From the NCBI GenBank assembly GCA_964342355.1, contig CAYFFG010000003.1, forward strand, positions 193,094 to 257,093: 64,000 nucleotides of DNA. The letters are read 5' to 3'. The notes beneath the pieces are model-generated. The model saw only the letters and a list, made by a program, of their open reading frames with translations. It had not been told where the DNA came from and did no database searches. The stretch is from Hirschia sp964342355 (GTDB lineage: Bacteria > Pseudomonadota > Alphaproteobacteria > Caulobacterales > Hyphomonadaceae). The translations under genes were made by a program, and so were the position numbers. This document shows, piece by piece, positions 1 through 9,200 of the stretch; the stretch's first letter is position 1; every line of letters starts with the position of its first letter.

Positions 1-201
1 CGTCAATGTCTCGATCAGAGCAGCTGTCTGGATCGTCATGTGCAGCGAACCGGAAATACGCGCGCCTTTCAGTGGCTTTGCAACACCGTACTCCTCGCGC
101 AGCGCCATAAGGCCGGGCATTTCAGTTTCTGCAATGTCCAACTCCTTGCGACCAAAGTCTGCAAGTGAAATGTCCTTGACTACATAATCATCGAAAGCCA
201 T
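1..201 (-). CDS. ahcY: S-adenosylhomocysteine hydrolase, N-terminal 67 residues (gene runs off the window)
   Basis: Read on the minus strand from the ATG at 201, the translation carries the family's conserved N-terminus (DISLADFGRKELDIAETEMP, then KGARISGSLHMTIQTAALIE). The enzyme hydrolyses S-adenosylhomocysteine to adenosine and homocysteine in the methyl cycle, in the cytoplasm. Only the first 67 codons are in the window. Its position downstream of ptsH on the same strand matches the gene order known from Rhizobiales, apart from an inserted EF-hand gene on the other strand. A perfect inverted repeat lies about 80-110 bp upstream of the start and may be its operator. Confidence 0.95.
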   Translation of the reverse strand, partial: MAFDDYVVKDISLADFGRKELDIAETEMPGLMALREEYGVAKPLKGARISGSLHMTIQTAALIETLT

Positions 202-282
202 GCGCAAATTCCTCGGATCCAAAAAATGTGTTCGCTATAAAACAGTGTGTGCTGTCTATAACAGCTGCCTTGATCATTCGTA

Positions 283-310
283 AATCATATAAACACATCT
301 TTATATGATT
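283..310. promoter_or_regulatory. Perfect 11-bp inverted repeat upstream of ahcY, candidate operator
   Basis: AATCATATAAA (283-293) and TTTATATGATT (300-310) are perfect inverted repeats separated by 6 bases, in the divergent intergenic region between ahcY (minus) and the EF-hand gene (plus). Methyl-cycle genes of proteobacteria are often controlled by ArsR-family SahR/SamR-type repressors that bind AT-rich dyads. The assignment to such a regulator is inference from location and shape. Confidence 0.5.
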
Positions 311-407
311 AAATGATTTTTCCAAGAGAGATCGCAGCCACGCCTTGTATTTGCCAAAATCAGCGCCTTAATTCCTATCATAAGACGGGTGACAAAAAGA
401 GTATCAT

Positions 408-959
408 ATGGCCAATAACGTGCTGAAGACCGGGATGATGATCGCACTGATGACGGGTGCAGCCACTTCGGGAATAACCGCCAACGCTCAATCAGCCGGC
501 CCCGAACTCATCCCAGAAAAAGTTGTGCGCGATGGCAGAGACCTGCGCGGCGTGCGTATCGCCAGACCCGGCGCGCTGTTATTCGCTAGTTTTGACACAG
601 ACGGATCGCTGTCTGTTTCGCTGCAGGAAATCGCCGACGGTGCGCCAAAGGCATTCAACACGGCCGACCATAACAAAGACGGCACATTGTCTATTTTCGA
701 ACAGCAGGATTGGGCCAGCGCTCTTGGGTCTCACGACGGACCGCTCGCCAACGCAGTAAATTTCGACGCCAATATCGATCGAAGGGTCACATTAGAAGAG
801 TTCACAGCGGGGCTGGAACGCATTGGCGGAAGTTATGTTGACGAGCTTTCAGGTGAAATTCTGTTTTCAAATCTCATTCTTGCGCCTAACGGCAAGCGCG
901 CCAAACAAGACCTAGATGAAAGGCAAGACAAAGACGCGCTCTTGCAGATTGGCAAATAA
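408..959 (+). CDS. Secreted EF-hand calcium-binding protein
   Basis: The 183-residue protein starts with a Sec signal peptide (hydrophobic segment about residues 8-25, likely cleavage after ANA near 27). Two calcium-loop-like segments follow: DTDGSLSVSLQE (about residue 63) and DHNKDGTLSIFE (about 87), both with the D-x-D/N-x-D-G spacing of EF-hands. A third, degenerate loop (DANIDRRVTLEE) lies near residue 119. It probably works in the periplasm or outside the cell as a calcium-binding or sensing protein; the partner is unknown. It is transcribed opposite to its neighbours, interrupting the ptsH-ahcY order. The ribosome-binding site is weak (AAAAAGAG). Confidence 0.8.
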   Translation: MANNVLKTGMMIALMTGAATSGITANAQSAGPELIPEKVVRDGRDLRGVRIARPGALLFASFDTDGSLSVSLQEIADGAPKAFNTADHNKDGTLSIFEQQDWASALGSHDGPLANAVNFDANIDRRVTLEEFTAGLERIGGSYVDELSGEILFSNLILAPNGKRAKQDLDERQDKDALLQIGK

Positions 960-974
960 CGCAGCGCGCCAGCG

Positions 975-1253
975 TTATTCTTCTTCACCAAACCTGTTTT
1001 CAATCAGCGTGGACACTGCTTCTAATGCCGCTTGCGCATCCGGACCTTCGGCCGTGACAGTGACCGCACAGCCCTGATAAGCAGTCAGCATCAGCATATC
1101 CATGACGGATTCTGCGTCGGCGCTAACTTCTTCATGCGCAACAGTGATTTTTGATTGAAAATTAGACGCTTCTTTCGCCAGCGCAGCAGATGCGCGCGCA
1201 TGAAGCCCCTTCTTGTTGCAGATGGTCACCGATCGCGAGAGCACGTCCGTCAT
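975..1253 (-). CDS. ptsH: Phosphocarrier protein HPr
   Basis: This 92-residue protein has the HPr active-site motif NKKGLHARASAAL with the phosphorylatable His at residue 18 and Arg at 20. It passes phosphate between enzyme I and EIIA proteins; in alphaproteobacteria it belongs to a regulatory PTS rather than a sugar transport system. A serine (Ser49, in AESVMDM) aligns with Ser46 of Gram-positive HPr, the target of HPr kinase. Its start overlaps the end of the upstream EIIA gene by 4 bases, so the two are translationally coupled. No hprK gene is found in this locus, although the target serine is kept. Confidence 0.93.
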   Translation of the reverse strand: MTDVLSRSVTICNKKGLHARASAALAKEASNFQSKITVAHEEVSADAESVMDMLMLTAYQGCAVTVTAEGPDAQAALEAVSTLIENRFGEEE

Positions 1254-1654
1254 GCCGTTTTTTGTAGCACCGCAGAAGCAATGGAGATGTATTTCCGGCC
1301 CGCATCCTGAATGGCTTTGGACGCCTCATCCAATGGCTGCGTTTTGCGAATTTCAGCGGCTTTGATCAACATCGGCAGGTTCACCCCTGCAATCACTTCG
1401 ATCTTCGCCTTGCTCATTACGGAAATCGCCAAATTTGACGGCGTGCCGCCAAACATGTCCGTAAAAATGATAACGCCTTTGCCATTATTACAGGCCGTAA
1501 CCGCATCAATAATCTCTGCGCGGCGCGCTTCCATGTCGTCGTCAGCGCCAATACAGATTGCTTTGAATGCCTCTTGTGGGCCAAAAACGTGCTCGGTCGC
1601 AGCGACAAATTCGCTTGCAAGCTCACCATGCGTTACGACGACAACGCCAATCAT
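1250..1654 (-). CDS. PTS EIIA component, mannose/fructose (PTS-Man) family
   Basis: The 134-residue protein begins MIGVVVVTHGELASEF, in which His9 is the family's phosphorylation site, and contains the conserved TDMFGGTPSN segment (about residues 66-75). Single-domain EIIA-Man proteins of alphaproteobacteria (ManX/PtsM) are soluble regulators phosphorylated by HPr, not part of a permease. It is read from the same strand as chvG-chvI and overlaps ptsH by 4 bases. In related genomes hprK usually lies directly upstream; here only 68 bases separate this gene from chvG. Confidence 0.9.
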   Translation of the reverse strand: MIGVVVVTHGELASEFVAATEHVFGPQEAFKAICIGADDDMEARRAEIIDAVTACNNGKGVIIFTDMFGGTPSNLAISVMSKAKIEVIAGVNLPMLIKAAEIRKTQPLDEASKAIQDAGRKYISIASAVLQKTA

Positions 1655-1722
1655 TCAGAATTCTCCACAGTTCACCCAAGGGAAATGAGAGGGTCGTTTT
1701 ACTCGCGGGTCAAGCCCAATGA

Positions 1723-3327
1723 TCAGGATTCCGACAAAGCCGGGATTCTGACCACAAACCTAGCGCCAGTTATATTACCGTTTTCCTTACAGTTTTCAGC
1801 AAACACCTCACCCCGGTGTGTTTCAACGATCTGTCGGACAATTGAAAGCCCCAGACCGGAATTGTTGCCAAAATCTGCGCCAACCGGACGATCTGAATAA
1901 AATCTGTCAAAGATGGTTTCCAGCTTGTCTGGCGGCACGCCGGGACCTTCATCCTCTATGACGATCCGCACAACGCCATCCTCGCGCAGCGCATGAATGG
2001 TCACATCCCCATCTGGCGGGGAAAATGATTTGGCGTTCTCCACCAGATTGCGAATGACCTGACTTAACGGCCCCTCCCGCCCTTTTACCCGCAAAGATTC
2101 GCGCGAGGCATGCAGTGACAGTTTGACATGCGGTTGGCCGTCTTTTCGCGTATCACGCCAGATATCCGTAAGGTCTTGCAGCAACCGCTCAATGTCGACA
2201 ATCGTCGCTTTTTCCCGTGCGATTTCAGCTTCCAGGCGCGACGCGTTGGAAATGTCGGTAATCAAGCGATCAAGGCGCACCACATCTTTGGCGATTACTT
2301 CGCGCATGCGTTCGCGCACTTTGGGATCTTCCACAGCGCTTGCGGTTTCCACTGCTGACCGAATAGAAGTAAGAGGGTTTTTCAACTCATGCGCCACATC
2401 GGCGGCAAAGCGCTCGTTCAACTGGATCCGGTCCCGCAAAGCCGCCGTCATGGCTTCCAGCGCCATCGCCAGATCCCCAATTTCGTCTTTTCGCTTTGAC
2501 AAAGCCGGCATATCCAGGCGCTCGGCCTGTCCGGTCCGCACCCGGTCAGCTGCAAGCGAAAGTCTCCGCAATGGGCGGGCAATCCCGACCGTCAACAAAG
2601 CGGACGTAATGAGCGACACCAGCACCGCCACGCCGATAACAGGGGCAAGCGCCGCACGCTCTGCGCGGATAATCGCCTGAACGTCGCTTGCCTCCACGGT
2701 CAGCACACCAACCACGGCAGAGACATATTGCACGGGTACCGAGACTGAAATCAGCCTGTCGCCATATTCTGAAAACCGCTGCGAAGCTGCAATATCGCCG
2801 GACATCGCGATCGCCAGTTCTTCCTGCAGGGTCTCCGCCTCATTATAGCGTGATGAACCATCCCCAAATCGATCGAAAAAGCCACTGACATTGCGCGAAA
2901 TAGACACTGCGATCTGATCAAACAGACTGGGCGCCTTTAGCTCCGGCAGATCATTTGTGACAATACGGTCCGTTAAAAGGAAACTGTCGGCGATCACATC
3001 GCCCTCAGGCGAATATAGCCGAACACGCGTATTGTCTGGGATTTGCAATCGCTTGATCAGCGCCCGCGCCAGCGCCCGATTAAGTTGTGGCTGGCTGTCA
3101 CCAATCGTCAGAACGGATTCATAACCCAGCGCCTGGGATTCCAGCGATTCCGTACGCGCCTGCACCAGACCCGCCCGGATCTCATTGGCAAACAGCGTCC
3201 CTGCGATCAGGATCAACAATCCCGCCAGGTTGGACGCAAGAATGAGGCGCGCAATCCGCGAGCGGAACAAGGACCGAATGGTCCGCCCCGCCGGCGGCAG
3301 GGCTCCACGTAGTTGAGATAATTGCAT
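1723..3327 (-). CDS. chvG: Sensor histidine kinase ChvG/ExoS family
   Basis: The 534-residue protein has two membrane segments (about 29-47 and 228-250) around a periplasmic sensor region, then a HAMP linker, a HisKA domain with the phospho-acceptor motif FAADVAHELKNPLTSIRSAV (His near residue 314), and an ATPase domain with N, G1 and G2 boxes (RNLVENAKSF, EDEGPGVP, NSGLGLSIV). ChvG kinases sense envelope or acid stress and phosphorylate ChvI. It lies 65 bp downstream of the response regulator gene and shares its strand, as in the conserved alphaproteobacterial locus. Confidence 0.9.
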   Translation of the reverse strand: MQLSQLRGALPPAGRTIRSLFRSRIARLILASNLAGLLILIAGTLFANEIRAGLVQARTESLESQALGYESVLTIGDSQPQLNRALARALIKRLQIPDNTRVRLYSPEGDVIADSFLLTDRIVTNDLPELKAPSLFDQIAVSISRNVSGFFDRFGDGSSRYNEAETLQEELAIAMSGDIAASQRFSEYGDRLISVSVPVQYVSAVVGVLTVEASDVQAIIRAERAALAPVIGVAVLVSLITSALLTVGIARPLRRLSLAADRVRTGQAERLDMPALSKRKDEIGDLAMALEAMTAALRDRIQLNERFAADVAHELKNPLTSIRSAVETASAVEDPKVRERMREVIAKDVVRLDRLITDISNASRLEAEIAREKATIVDIERLLQDLTDIWRDTRKDGQPHVKLSLHASRESLRVKGREGPLSQVIRNLVENAKSFSPPDGDVTIHALREDGVVRIVIEDEGPGVPPDKLETIFDRFYSDRPVGADFGNNSGLGLSIVRQIVETHRGEVFAENCKENGNITGARFVVRIPALSES

Positions 3328-3392
3328 CGCGCAGCCTCTTTAATGAACGCCGCCGACCCAGCTAACGCACGCTGGGCCGATCTGGTTCGCCA

Positions 3393-4085
3393 TCAGGCTT
3401 CTTTGTAGCGATATCCAACGCCGTACAAGGTCTCAATGGAGTCAAACTCATCATCAAGGTCGCGGAATTTCTTGCGCAAGCGCTTGATGTGGCTGTCAAT
3501 CGTGCGGTCATCTACATAGACCTGATCGTCATACGCAGCGTCCATCAACTGGTCGCGGCTTTTGACATATCCCGGACGTGTCGCCAGCGCCTGCAGGATC
3601 AAAAACTCTGTCACTGTCAGGCGAACAACTTCACCTTTCCAGGTACAGGCGTGGCGGTTCGGGTCGAGTGTCAGCGATCCGCGCACAATCGGCTTCTGGT
3701 CGCCCTCTTCCGTACCAGCCGCTCCGCGCGACCGGCGCAAAACCGCCTTCACACGCTCAGCAAGCAAACGCATGGAGCATGGCTTGCGGATGAAATCGTC
3801 AGCGCCGATGTTAAAACCGACAACCTCGTCGATTTCGTCATCTTTGGACGTCAGGAAGATAGCCGGCAAATTGGATGTCTGGCGCAAACGGCGCAGCAAT
3901 TCCATACCGTCCATTTTCGGCATTTTTACATCCAGAATGGCAAGATCTGGTGGGTTTTCAGCCAGGCCCTGCAATGCGGCGGCGCCATCGTGATAGGCGC
4001 GGATGGTGTAGCCCTCGGCTTCAAAAAACGCTTTGAGGCTCTCTACAATGTTTTCGTCGTCGTCGACCAACGCAATCGTGGTCAT
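3393..4085 (-). CDS. chvI: Response regulator ChvI, OmpR/PhoB family
   Basis: The 230-residue protein contains a receiver domain (acidic residues DDDE near 8-11, phospho-acceptor Asp in LAILDVKMPKMDG near residue 53, then Thr and Lys in FLTSKDD and RKP) and a C-terminal winged helix typical of OmpR-type DNA binding (VRLTVTEFLILQALATRPG, then DDRTIDSHIKRLRKKF). It is the partner of the downstream kinase and, by family knowledge, controls envelope, exopolysaccharide and acid-stress genes. It is probably the first gene of the chvI-chvG-manX-ptsH transcription unit. Confidence 0.92.
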   Translation of the reverse strand: MTTIALVDDDENIVESLKAFFEAEGYTIRAYHDGAAALQGLAENPPDLAILDVKMPKMDGMELLRRLRQTSNLPAIFLTSKDDEIDEVVGFNIGADDFIRKPCSMRLLAERVKAVLRRSRGAAGTEEGDQKPIVRGSLTLDPNRHACTWKGEVVRLTVTEFLILQALATRPGYVKSRDQLMDAAYDDQVYVDDRTIDSHIKRLRKKFRDLDDEFDSIETLYGVGYRYKEA

Positions 4086-4258
4086 GGATGTCCCCTCATA
4101 TCGGTGGTGCGTCGCGGAAAACCGCGCTTGTTTTCAAGGCGCAATATAACCAAGGCGCAAATTAGGCCAAGCTTTGGCTTTCGAGCGTCAGATTAGGACG
4201 ATTTGCGTCAAAAACACCAGCCACGAGAAAATGAAAGCTCAGATACATTGCTGAGGCG

Positions 4259-5470
4259 CTAAACCAGCGCTCCGAACATAAGCACGATAGAAGATAAAAA
4301 CCCCGCAATCGGGATCAAGTATGATCGCATACGCGATCCAGCTCCTGCGCCTTCTTTACGGATGAGCTGAATAAGCGCCAACTGCACAAACGCGAAAACC
4401 GCCAGCACAATCACGCCAGTCAGCTCCGCCAGCTGCTCTAATGGCAATAAAACTGCGAACCCATAAACCGCCGCCCCACACAACAGTACTGAAAATGCTG
4501 GCGTGCCTGTTTGAGACCAAACTTTGGAAAACAGCTGTGGCGCGCCGCCATCCTTGGCCAACCCGTACAACAGGCGCGACACCATATTGATCTGGATAAT
4601 CACGCCATTACCGATAGACGCTAACGCCATCGCCGTCATGACAGCAGGCGGCAAGATGCCTTGCGATCGCGCCACATCTGCTAGCGGCTCATCCGATGCG
4701 CCAAGTTCTTCTATCGGCACAGACATCACAGCGACGGCGCACACGCCAAGATAAAGCACAAGGCTCACAACAAACGCCAAAATCAGCGCGCGTGGCAAAA
4801 CCTTTGGCGCGTCTTTGACCTCTTCCGCCATGTTGACGACATCTTCAAAGCCAATGAATGCGAAAAACGCCAGCACAGCTGAGGCGCCCAGCGAGAAGAC
4901 CAATCCTTCCGGCGGCGTTGCGGCGAGCATCCAGCCAGGATAGCTGATCGCTTCGCCTGCGCCTGCTCCAAAGATCAACAAGAGCAATCCCACTTCAATC
5001 AACGTGATAAAAATCACCACGCCTGTCGACATAGATACGCCGCCAACCGCCAGCGCCACGCTCACAAGGCCGAGTACGCCCTTGACCATCCACGCCGGAG
5101 ATATCGCAACTGCCTGAAAATACCCTGCAAACGCCGATAGCAGCGTTGCTGCAGAAACACTCCCCGACAGCGCAACACCAAGCGCAACGATCCGCATGAG
5201 CGTTTTGCTTTTAAATGCGGCAAACACATAGGCTGCTTCACCGCCTGCTTTGGGTAAGCGTTTGACCAACTGCCCATAAGAAAGCGCTGCAAAGAGAGCC
5301 GGAATACCGGCGATCACAAACGCTAACGGCGCATAAACGCCCGCTCGCGCAGTTATCGCGCCAATCGTTGCGAATATCCCCGCCCCGATAATCCCGCCAA
5401 GGCCGTAAAAAGTGATGCCCCAAAACCCGATGACGCGTTTCAGGTCAGCCGACTGTCGGTCATTCCCCAT
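4259..5470 (-). CDS. APC-superfamily amino acid permease
   Basis: The 403-residue integral membrane protein has about 11-12 hydrophobic segments and the family's first-helix signature (GLGGIIGAGIFATIG, residues about 23-37), followed by KRLPKAGGEAAYVF in the loop before helix 3. APC permeases exchange or symport amino acids or polyamines across the inner membrane; the substrate cannot be read from the sequence. It is slightly shorter than the usual 430-480 residues at the C-terminus. It stands alone, with 173 bp to chvI and no obvious operon partner. Confidence 0.88.
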   Translation of the reverse strand: MGNDRQSADLKRVIGFWGITFYGLGGIIGAGIFATIGAITARAGVYAPLAFVIAGIPALFAALSYGQLVKRLPKAGGEAAYVFAAFKSKTLMRIVALGVALSGSVSAATLLSAFAGYFQAVAISPAWMVKGVLGLVSVALAVGGVSMSTGVVIFITLIEVGLLLLIFGAGAGEAISYPGWMLAATPPEGLVFSLGASAVLAFFAFIGFEDVVNMAEEVKDAPKVLPRALILAFVVSLVLYLGVCAVAVMSVPIEELGASDEPLADVARSQGILPPAVMTAMALASIGNGVIIQINMVSRLLYGLAKDGGAPQLFSKVWSQTGTPAFSVLLCGAAVYGFAVLLPLEQLAELTGVIVLAVFAFVQLALIQLIRKEGAGAGSRMRSYLIPIAGFLSSIVLMFGALV

Positions 5471-5668
5471 TTGAAAAATTCCCCACTTTGCATTTCAGCT
5501 CTCGGACAGGGCTGAGGACGCTCACCTTACAAAACAGGGCGGACTTACCTTTGACAATTCATCAATTCAATTTTTCCACCCCCAATAGCCCTTGTTTCCT
5601 GTTTTCTCTGCGTGCTTTAACATGTGCGCACGGAGAAGGACCATGATATCGCTGATGGGGAAGTGAAG

Positions 5669-6085
5669 ATGAACATCGCTGAGATTCATGAAGTGTTGGG
5701 CGAGAACCGCGCGCTGATCGCCAGCACGTGGGAATATTTCGTGACGGTGCACTTATCGCTCTTTGGCCTGATGTTTCTTATCAACCCCCAACGCATCACA
5801 GTTATTTCTAGGGTGATCATGCTAGCGGCTTATTGCGGCTTCATGTTCATCAACTATCGCGCCCAGGTGGACAATTACGCCTATGCGCTGGAACTCATTC
5901 GGATCGGCACGGAGGCTGAACTTGCAATTGACGTCAATTCGCGGGTGATTTCCAAAGTGTTCAAGCCCGGCTGGCTGATCGAGTTTTTGCCGCTAATCTA
6001 CGGTGTGGCGGCAGCTTTAGGCGGTCTCCTGATCCTGACACCACATAAACATGCGATCATAATTGAAACCAAAGAGACCCTGTAA
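5669..6085 (+). CDS. Unrecognised small inner-membrane protein
   Basis: The 138-residue protein (from the ATG at 5669) starts with an amphipathic segment, MNIAEIHEVLGENRAL, then has hydrophobic segments around residues 25-42, 48-62 and 105-125, so three membrane helices are likely. I chose 5669 because GGGGAAGTGAAG precedes it; an upstream GTG at 5624 in frame would add 15 polar residues without a clear ribosome-binding site. No family is recognised. The gene sits alone between the permease and polA and is convergent with polA. Confidence 0.6.
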   Translation: MNIAEIHEVLGENRALIASTWEYFVTVHLSLFGLMFLINPQRITVISRVIMLAAYCGFMFINYRAQVDNYAYALELIRIGTEAELAIDVNSRVISKVFKPGWLIEFLPLIYGVAAALGGLLILTPHKHAIIIETKETL

Positions 6086-6173
6086 TCGCACCAGAACAAG
6101 TCCCGCACACCACCCGGATCGACACCCGAACACCGACCAGGACACCACCCGTAGTTTTGACCCTGATTTTTAG

Positions 6174-8987
6174 CTAGTGCGCCAGCGCCCAGCTGTGCGC
6201 AACTTTTGCCTCCACCACCAGCGGGACAGACAAATCCATCACTGGGCGCGTGGCGTTTTCCATCACTGATTTAACAACGTCCATCGTCTTTTCCGCCTCA
6301 GATTCTGGCGCTTCAAAGATGAGTTCGTCATGCACCTGTAACAACATGCGCGCTCTTAAATCCGCCGCTTCCAGAGCAGACGGAATACGGATCATGGCGC
6401 GCTTGATGATGTCGGCGGCTGAGCCCTGCAATGGCGCGTTAATCGCCTGACGTTCGGCAAATGCGCGCTCTGCGCCATTCTTGGATTTTACGCCCTGAAC
6501 CCAGACTTTACGGCCAAACGCTGTTTCCACATACAGGTTGTCGCGCGCAAACGACTTCATCTCGTCCATGTATTTTTTGATGCCGGGGAATTTGGCGTTG
6601 TAGGCCTTGATATAGTCCGAGGCTTCTGAGCGTGGGATCGACAATTGACGCGCCAGACCAAATGCGGAAATGCCATAAATAATCCCGAAATTGATCGCCT
6701 TGGCTTTGCGCCGCACCATTGGGTCCATGCCCTCAATGGGGGTGTCAAACATTTCGCTCGCCGTCATGGCATGAATATCAAGGTCGTTATTAAACGCATC
6801 GCGCAACGCGTCGATATTGCCGATATGCGCTAACAAACGCAGTTCAATCTGCGAGTAATCCGCCGCTATCAACACGTTTCCTGGTTCGGAAATGAAGGCT
6901 TCGCGGATCTTTCGCCCCTCTTCGGTGCGGATCGGAATATTCTGTAAATTCGGGTCTGTAGAGGATAAACGACCCGTCTGCGCACCTGTCAGATTGAAGG
7001 ACGTATGCACCCGGCCCGTATCTTTATTTATGCTCCCCCCTAATGCGTCGGTGTATGTTGATTTGAGTTTGGAGAGCATTCGCCAGTTTAAAATCACACG
7101 GGGTAATTCATGACCTTCCGCCGCCAGGTCTTCCAATGTGTCTGCGCCCGTCGACCATGCGCCAGTCTTGGTTTTCTTTCCGCCGGGCAACTCCATCTCG
7201 CCAAACAGAATATCGCCAAGTTGTTTGGGACTGCCCAGATTAAATTCGCGGCCCGCCAACTGGTAGGCTTCATCTTCATATTGCGCCATACGCTGCGCAA
7301 AATCGCCCGACATGCGCGACAGTGTTTCGCGATCGACGAACACACCCGCCTGCTCCATCGCCGCCACAATATCCACCATGGGGCGCTCAATCGTCTCATA
7401 AAGCGTCGCTACCTTTTCCGCCGACAGGCGCGGTTTAAGGACATGCCACAGACGCAAGGTCACATCAGCGTCTTCAGCCGCATATTTGGTCGCTTCCGGC
7501 AGCGCGACCTCAGCAAAGGAGATCTGTTTCTTGCCCGTTCCGGCGACATCTTTAAACGCAATCGGCTTGTGGCCGAAATGCAGCTCAGACAATTCGTCCA
7601 TGCCGTGCCCATGCTTGCCGGCCTCAAGACAGGCGGACAACAACATGGTGTCGTCCACAGGGTGCGGACAAATCCCATAACGTTCGAACACATTGATATC
7701 GTATTTGAAATTCTGGCCGACCTTCAAAACCGCTGGATCTTCCAGCATAGGTTTTAAAATCGCGACCGCCTCTTCCATGGGAATTTGTTCTGGCGTGTCG
7801 TTTGACAGCAGATCACCCCCGCCATGACCCAGCGGGATATAGCAAGCCTCATTTGGACCGACAGCCAGCGATACCCCAACCATCTTGGCCGAGATCGCAT
7901 TCAGACTGTCTGTCTCGGTATCAACACCGACAACACCAGCCAGCGTTGCGCGCTCAACCCATGTCTTCAGTTCGTCTGTAGAAGTGACCGTTTGATATAG
8001 ATCCAGATCAAAGGCGGCAGATGCGCCATCAGACATAACTGGCGCTGACGATGCGCCATCCACTTCGATGACTGCTGAGGCATCCCCCTCGCCTAATTTC
8101 TCCACCACACGTTTGGTGATGGTGCGAAACTCCATCTTCTCCAGGAAAGGCAGGAGTTCATCCAGAGATGGGTCCGTCACACCAAATTCTTCGATTGGAG
8201 TCGGCGTCGGGCATTCATGATCCAGCGTCACCAATTGTTTGGAAATGCGCGCATCTTCCGCAAACTCGATCAGGTTCTCGCGGCGTTTGTTTTGTTTAAT
8301 CTCTCCAGCCCGCGCCAGCAGGGTTTCAAGGTCCCCATATTCGTTGATGAGTTGCGCAGCCGTCTTGACGCCAATCCCCGGAACGCCCGGCACATTGTCC
8401 ACACTATCCCCTGCCAGCGCCTGCACGTCTGTCACCTTGTCCGGCGTCACGCCAAACTTTTCCATGACTTCATCAAAAGACAAACGCCTGTCTTTCATCG
8501 TGTCCATCATGGAGATCTTATCTGTGATAAGCTGCATCAGGTCTTTATCAGACGAGATAATCGTCACGCGCGCGCCTTTGGCCTCGGCCTGGCGCGCATA
8601 ACAGGCGATCAGATCGTCCGCTTCGTAGTTTTCAAGCTCAATCGCAGGTGTTCCAAACGCCACAGCAGCTTCGCGCACCAGAGGAAATTGCGGCACCAGG
8701 TCTTCCGGCGGCGGCGGCCGCTGGGCTTTGTAGCGCGCGTCAATTTCGTTTCGGAATGTCTTGCCGGACGCATCAAATATACAGGCAAAATGTGTTGGCT
8801 TATCCTTGCCTTTCACATCCTCCAGCAGCTTGAACAGCATGTTGCAAAAACCCGACACCGCGCCCACAGGCAAACCGTCCGACTTTCGCGTCAAAGCAGG
8901 CAAAGCGTGAAACGCCCGGAAGATGTAACCAGAGGCATCCACCAGATAGAGATGGCTGTCTTCATCAAGTGGGCGATTAACAGGCAT
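6174..8987 (-). CDS. polA: DNA polymerase I
   Basis: This 937-residue protein has all three classical domains. The 5' nuclease occupies residues about 10-300 (LVDASGYIFRAFHALP, then SSDKDLMQL and GDSVDNVPGVPGIGVKTA). The 3'-5' exonuclease occupies about 340-540 with catalytic acidic residues intact (GVDTETDSL). The polymerase occupies about 560-937 with motif A (AADYSQIELR), motif B (RRKAKAINFGIIYGISAFGL) and motif C (LLQVHDELIFE). It fills gaps and removes RNA primers in replication and repair. The length is normal and nothing is missing. Confidence 0.98.
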   Translation of the reverse strand: MPVNRPLDEDSHLYLVDASGYIFRAFHALPALTRKSDGLPVGAVSGFCNMLFKLLEDVKGKDKPTHFACIFDASGKTFRNEIDARYKAQRPPPPEDLVPQFPLVREAAVAFGTPAIELENYEADDLIACYARQAEAKGARVTIISSDKDLMQLITDKISMMDTMKDRRLSFDEVMEKFGVTPDKVTDVQALAGDSVDNVPGVPGIGVKTAAQLINEYGDLETLLARAGEIKQNKRRENLIEFAEDARISKQLVTLDHECPTPTPIEEFGVTDPSLDELLPFLEKMEFRTITKRVVEKLGEGDASAVIEVDGASSAPVMSDGASAAFDLDLYQTVTSTDELKTWVERATLAGVVGVDTETDSLNAISAKMVGVSLAVGPNEACYIPLGHGGGDLLSNDTPEQIPMEEAVAILKPMLEDPAVLKVGQNFKYDINVFERYGICPHPVDDTMLLSACLEAGKHGHGMDELSELHFGHKPIAFKDVAGTGKKQISFAEVALPEATKYAAEDADVTLRLWHVLKPRLSAEKVATLYETIERPMVDIVAAMEQAGVFVDRETLSRMSGDFAQRMAQYEDEAYQLAGREFNLGSPKQLGDILFGEMELPGGKKTKTGAWSTGADTLEDLAAEGHELPRVILNWRMLSKLKSTYTDALGGSINKDTGRVHTSFNLTGAQTGRLSSTDPNLQNIPIRTEEGRKIREAFISEPGNVLIAADYSQIELRLLAHIGNIDALRDAFNNDLDIHAMTASEMFDTPIEGMDPMVRRKAKAINFGIIYGISAFGLARQLSIPRSEASDYIKAYNAKFPGIKKYMDEMKSFARDNLYVETAFGRKVWVQGVKSKNGAERAFAERQAINAPLQGSAADIIKRAMIRIPSALEAADLRARMLLQVHDELIFEAPESEAEKTMDVVKSVMENATRPVMDLSVPLVVEAKVAHSWALAH

Positions 8988-9200
8988 GGGCGTGATTCCT
9001 TTTCCAACGCCGTCAGGATTAACAGGCGCGACAGGAATGAAAAGGAAAAGCTAATCCGACACGCCGCGCGTTGCGGCTATTGTGTCACGCAACCGACCTT
9101 CTCATCATTCCTCTCTTGAGAGGCAGATAAAGATTGGTGTAGTGATCTATCATCATAACATTGCCGCAGCGTGAGGGCGTTTTCGGCGGGGAGGATAATC

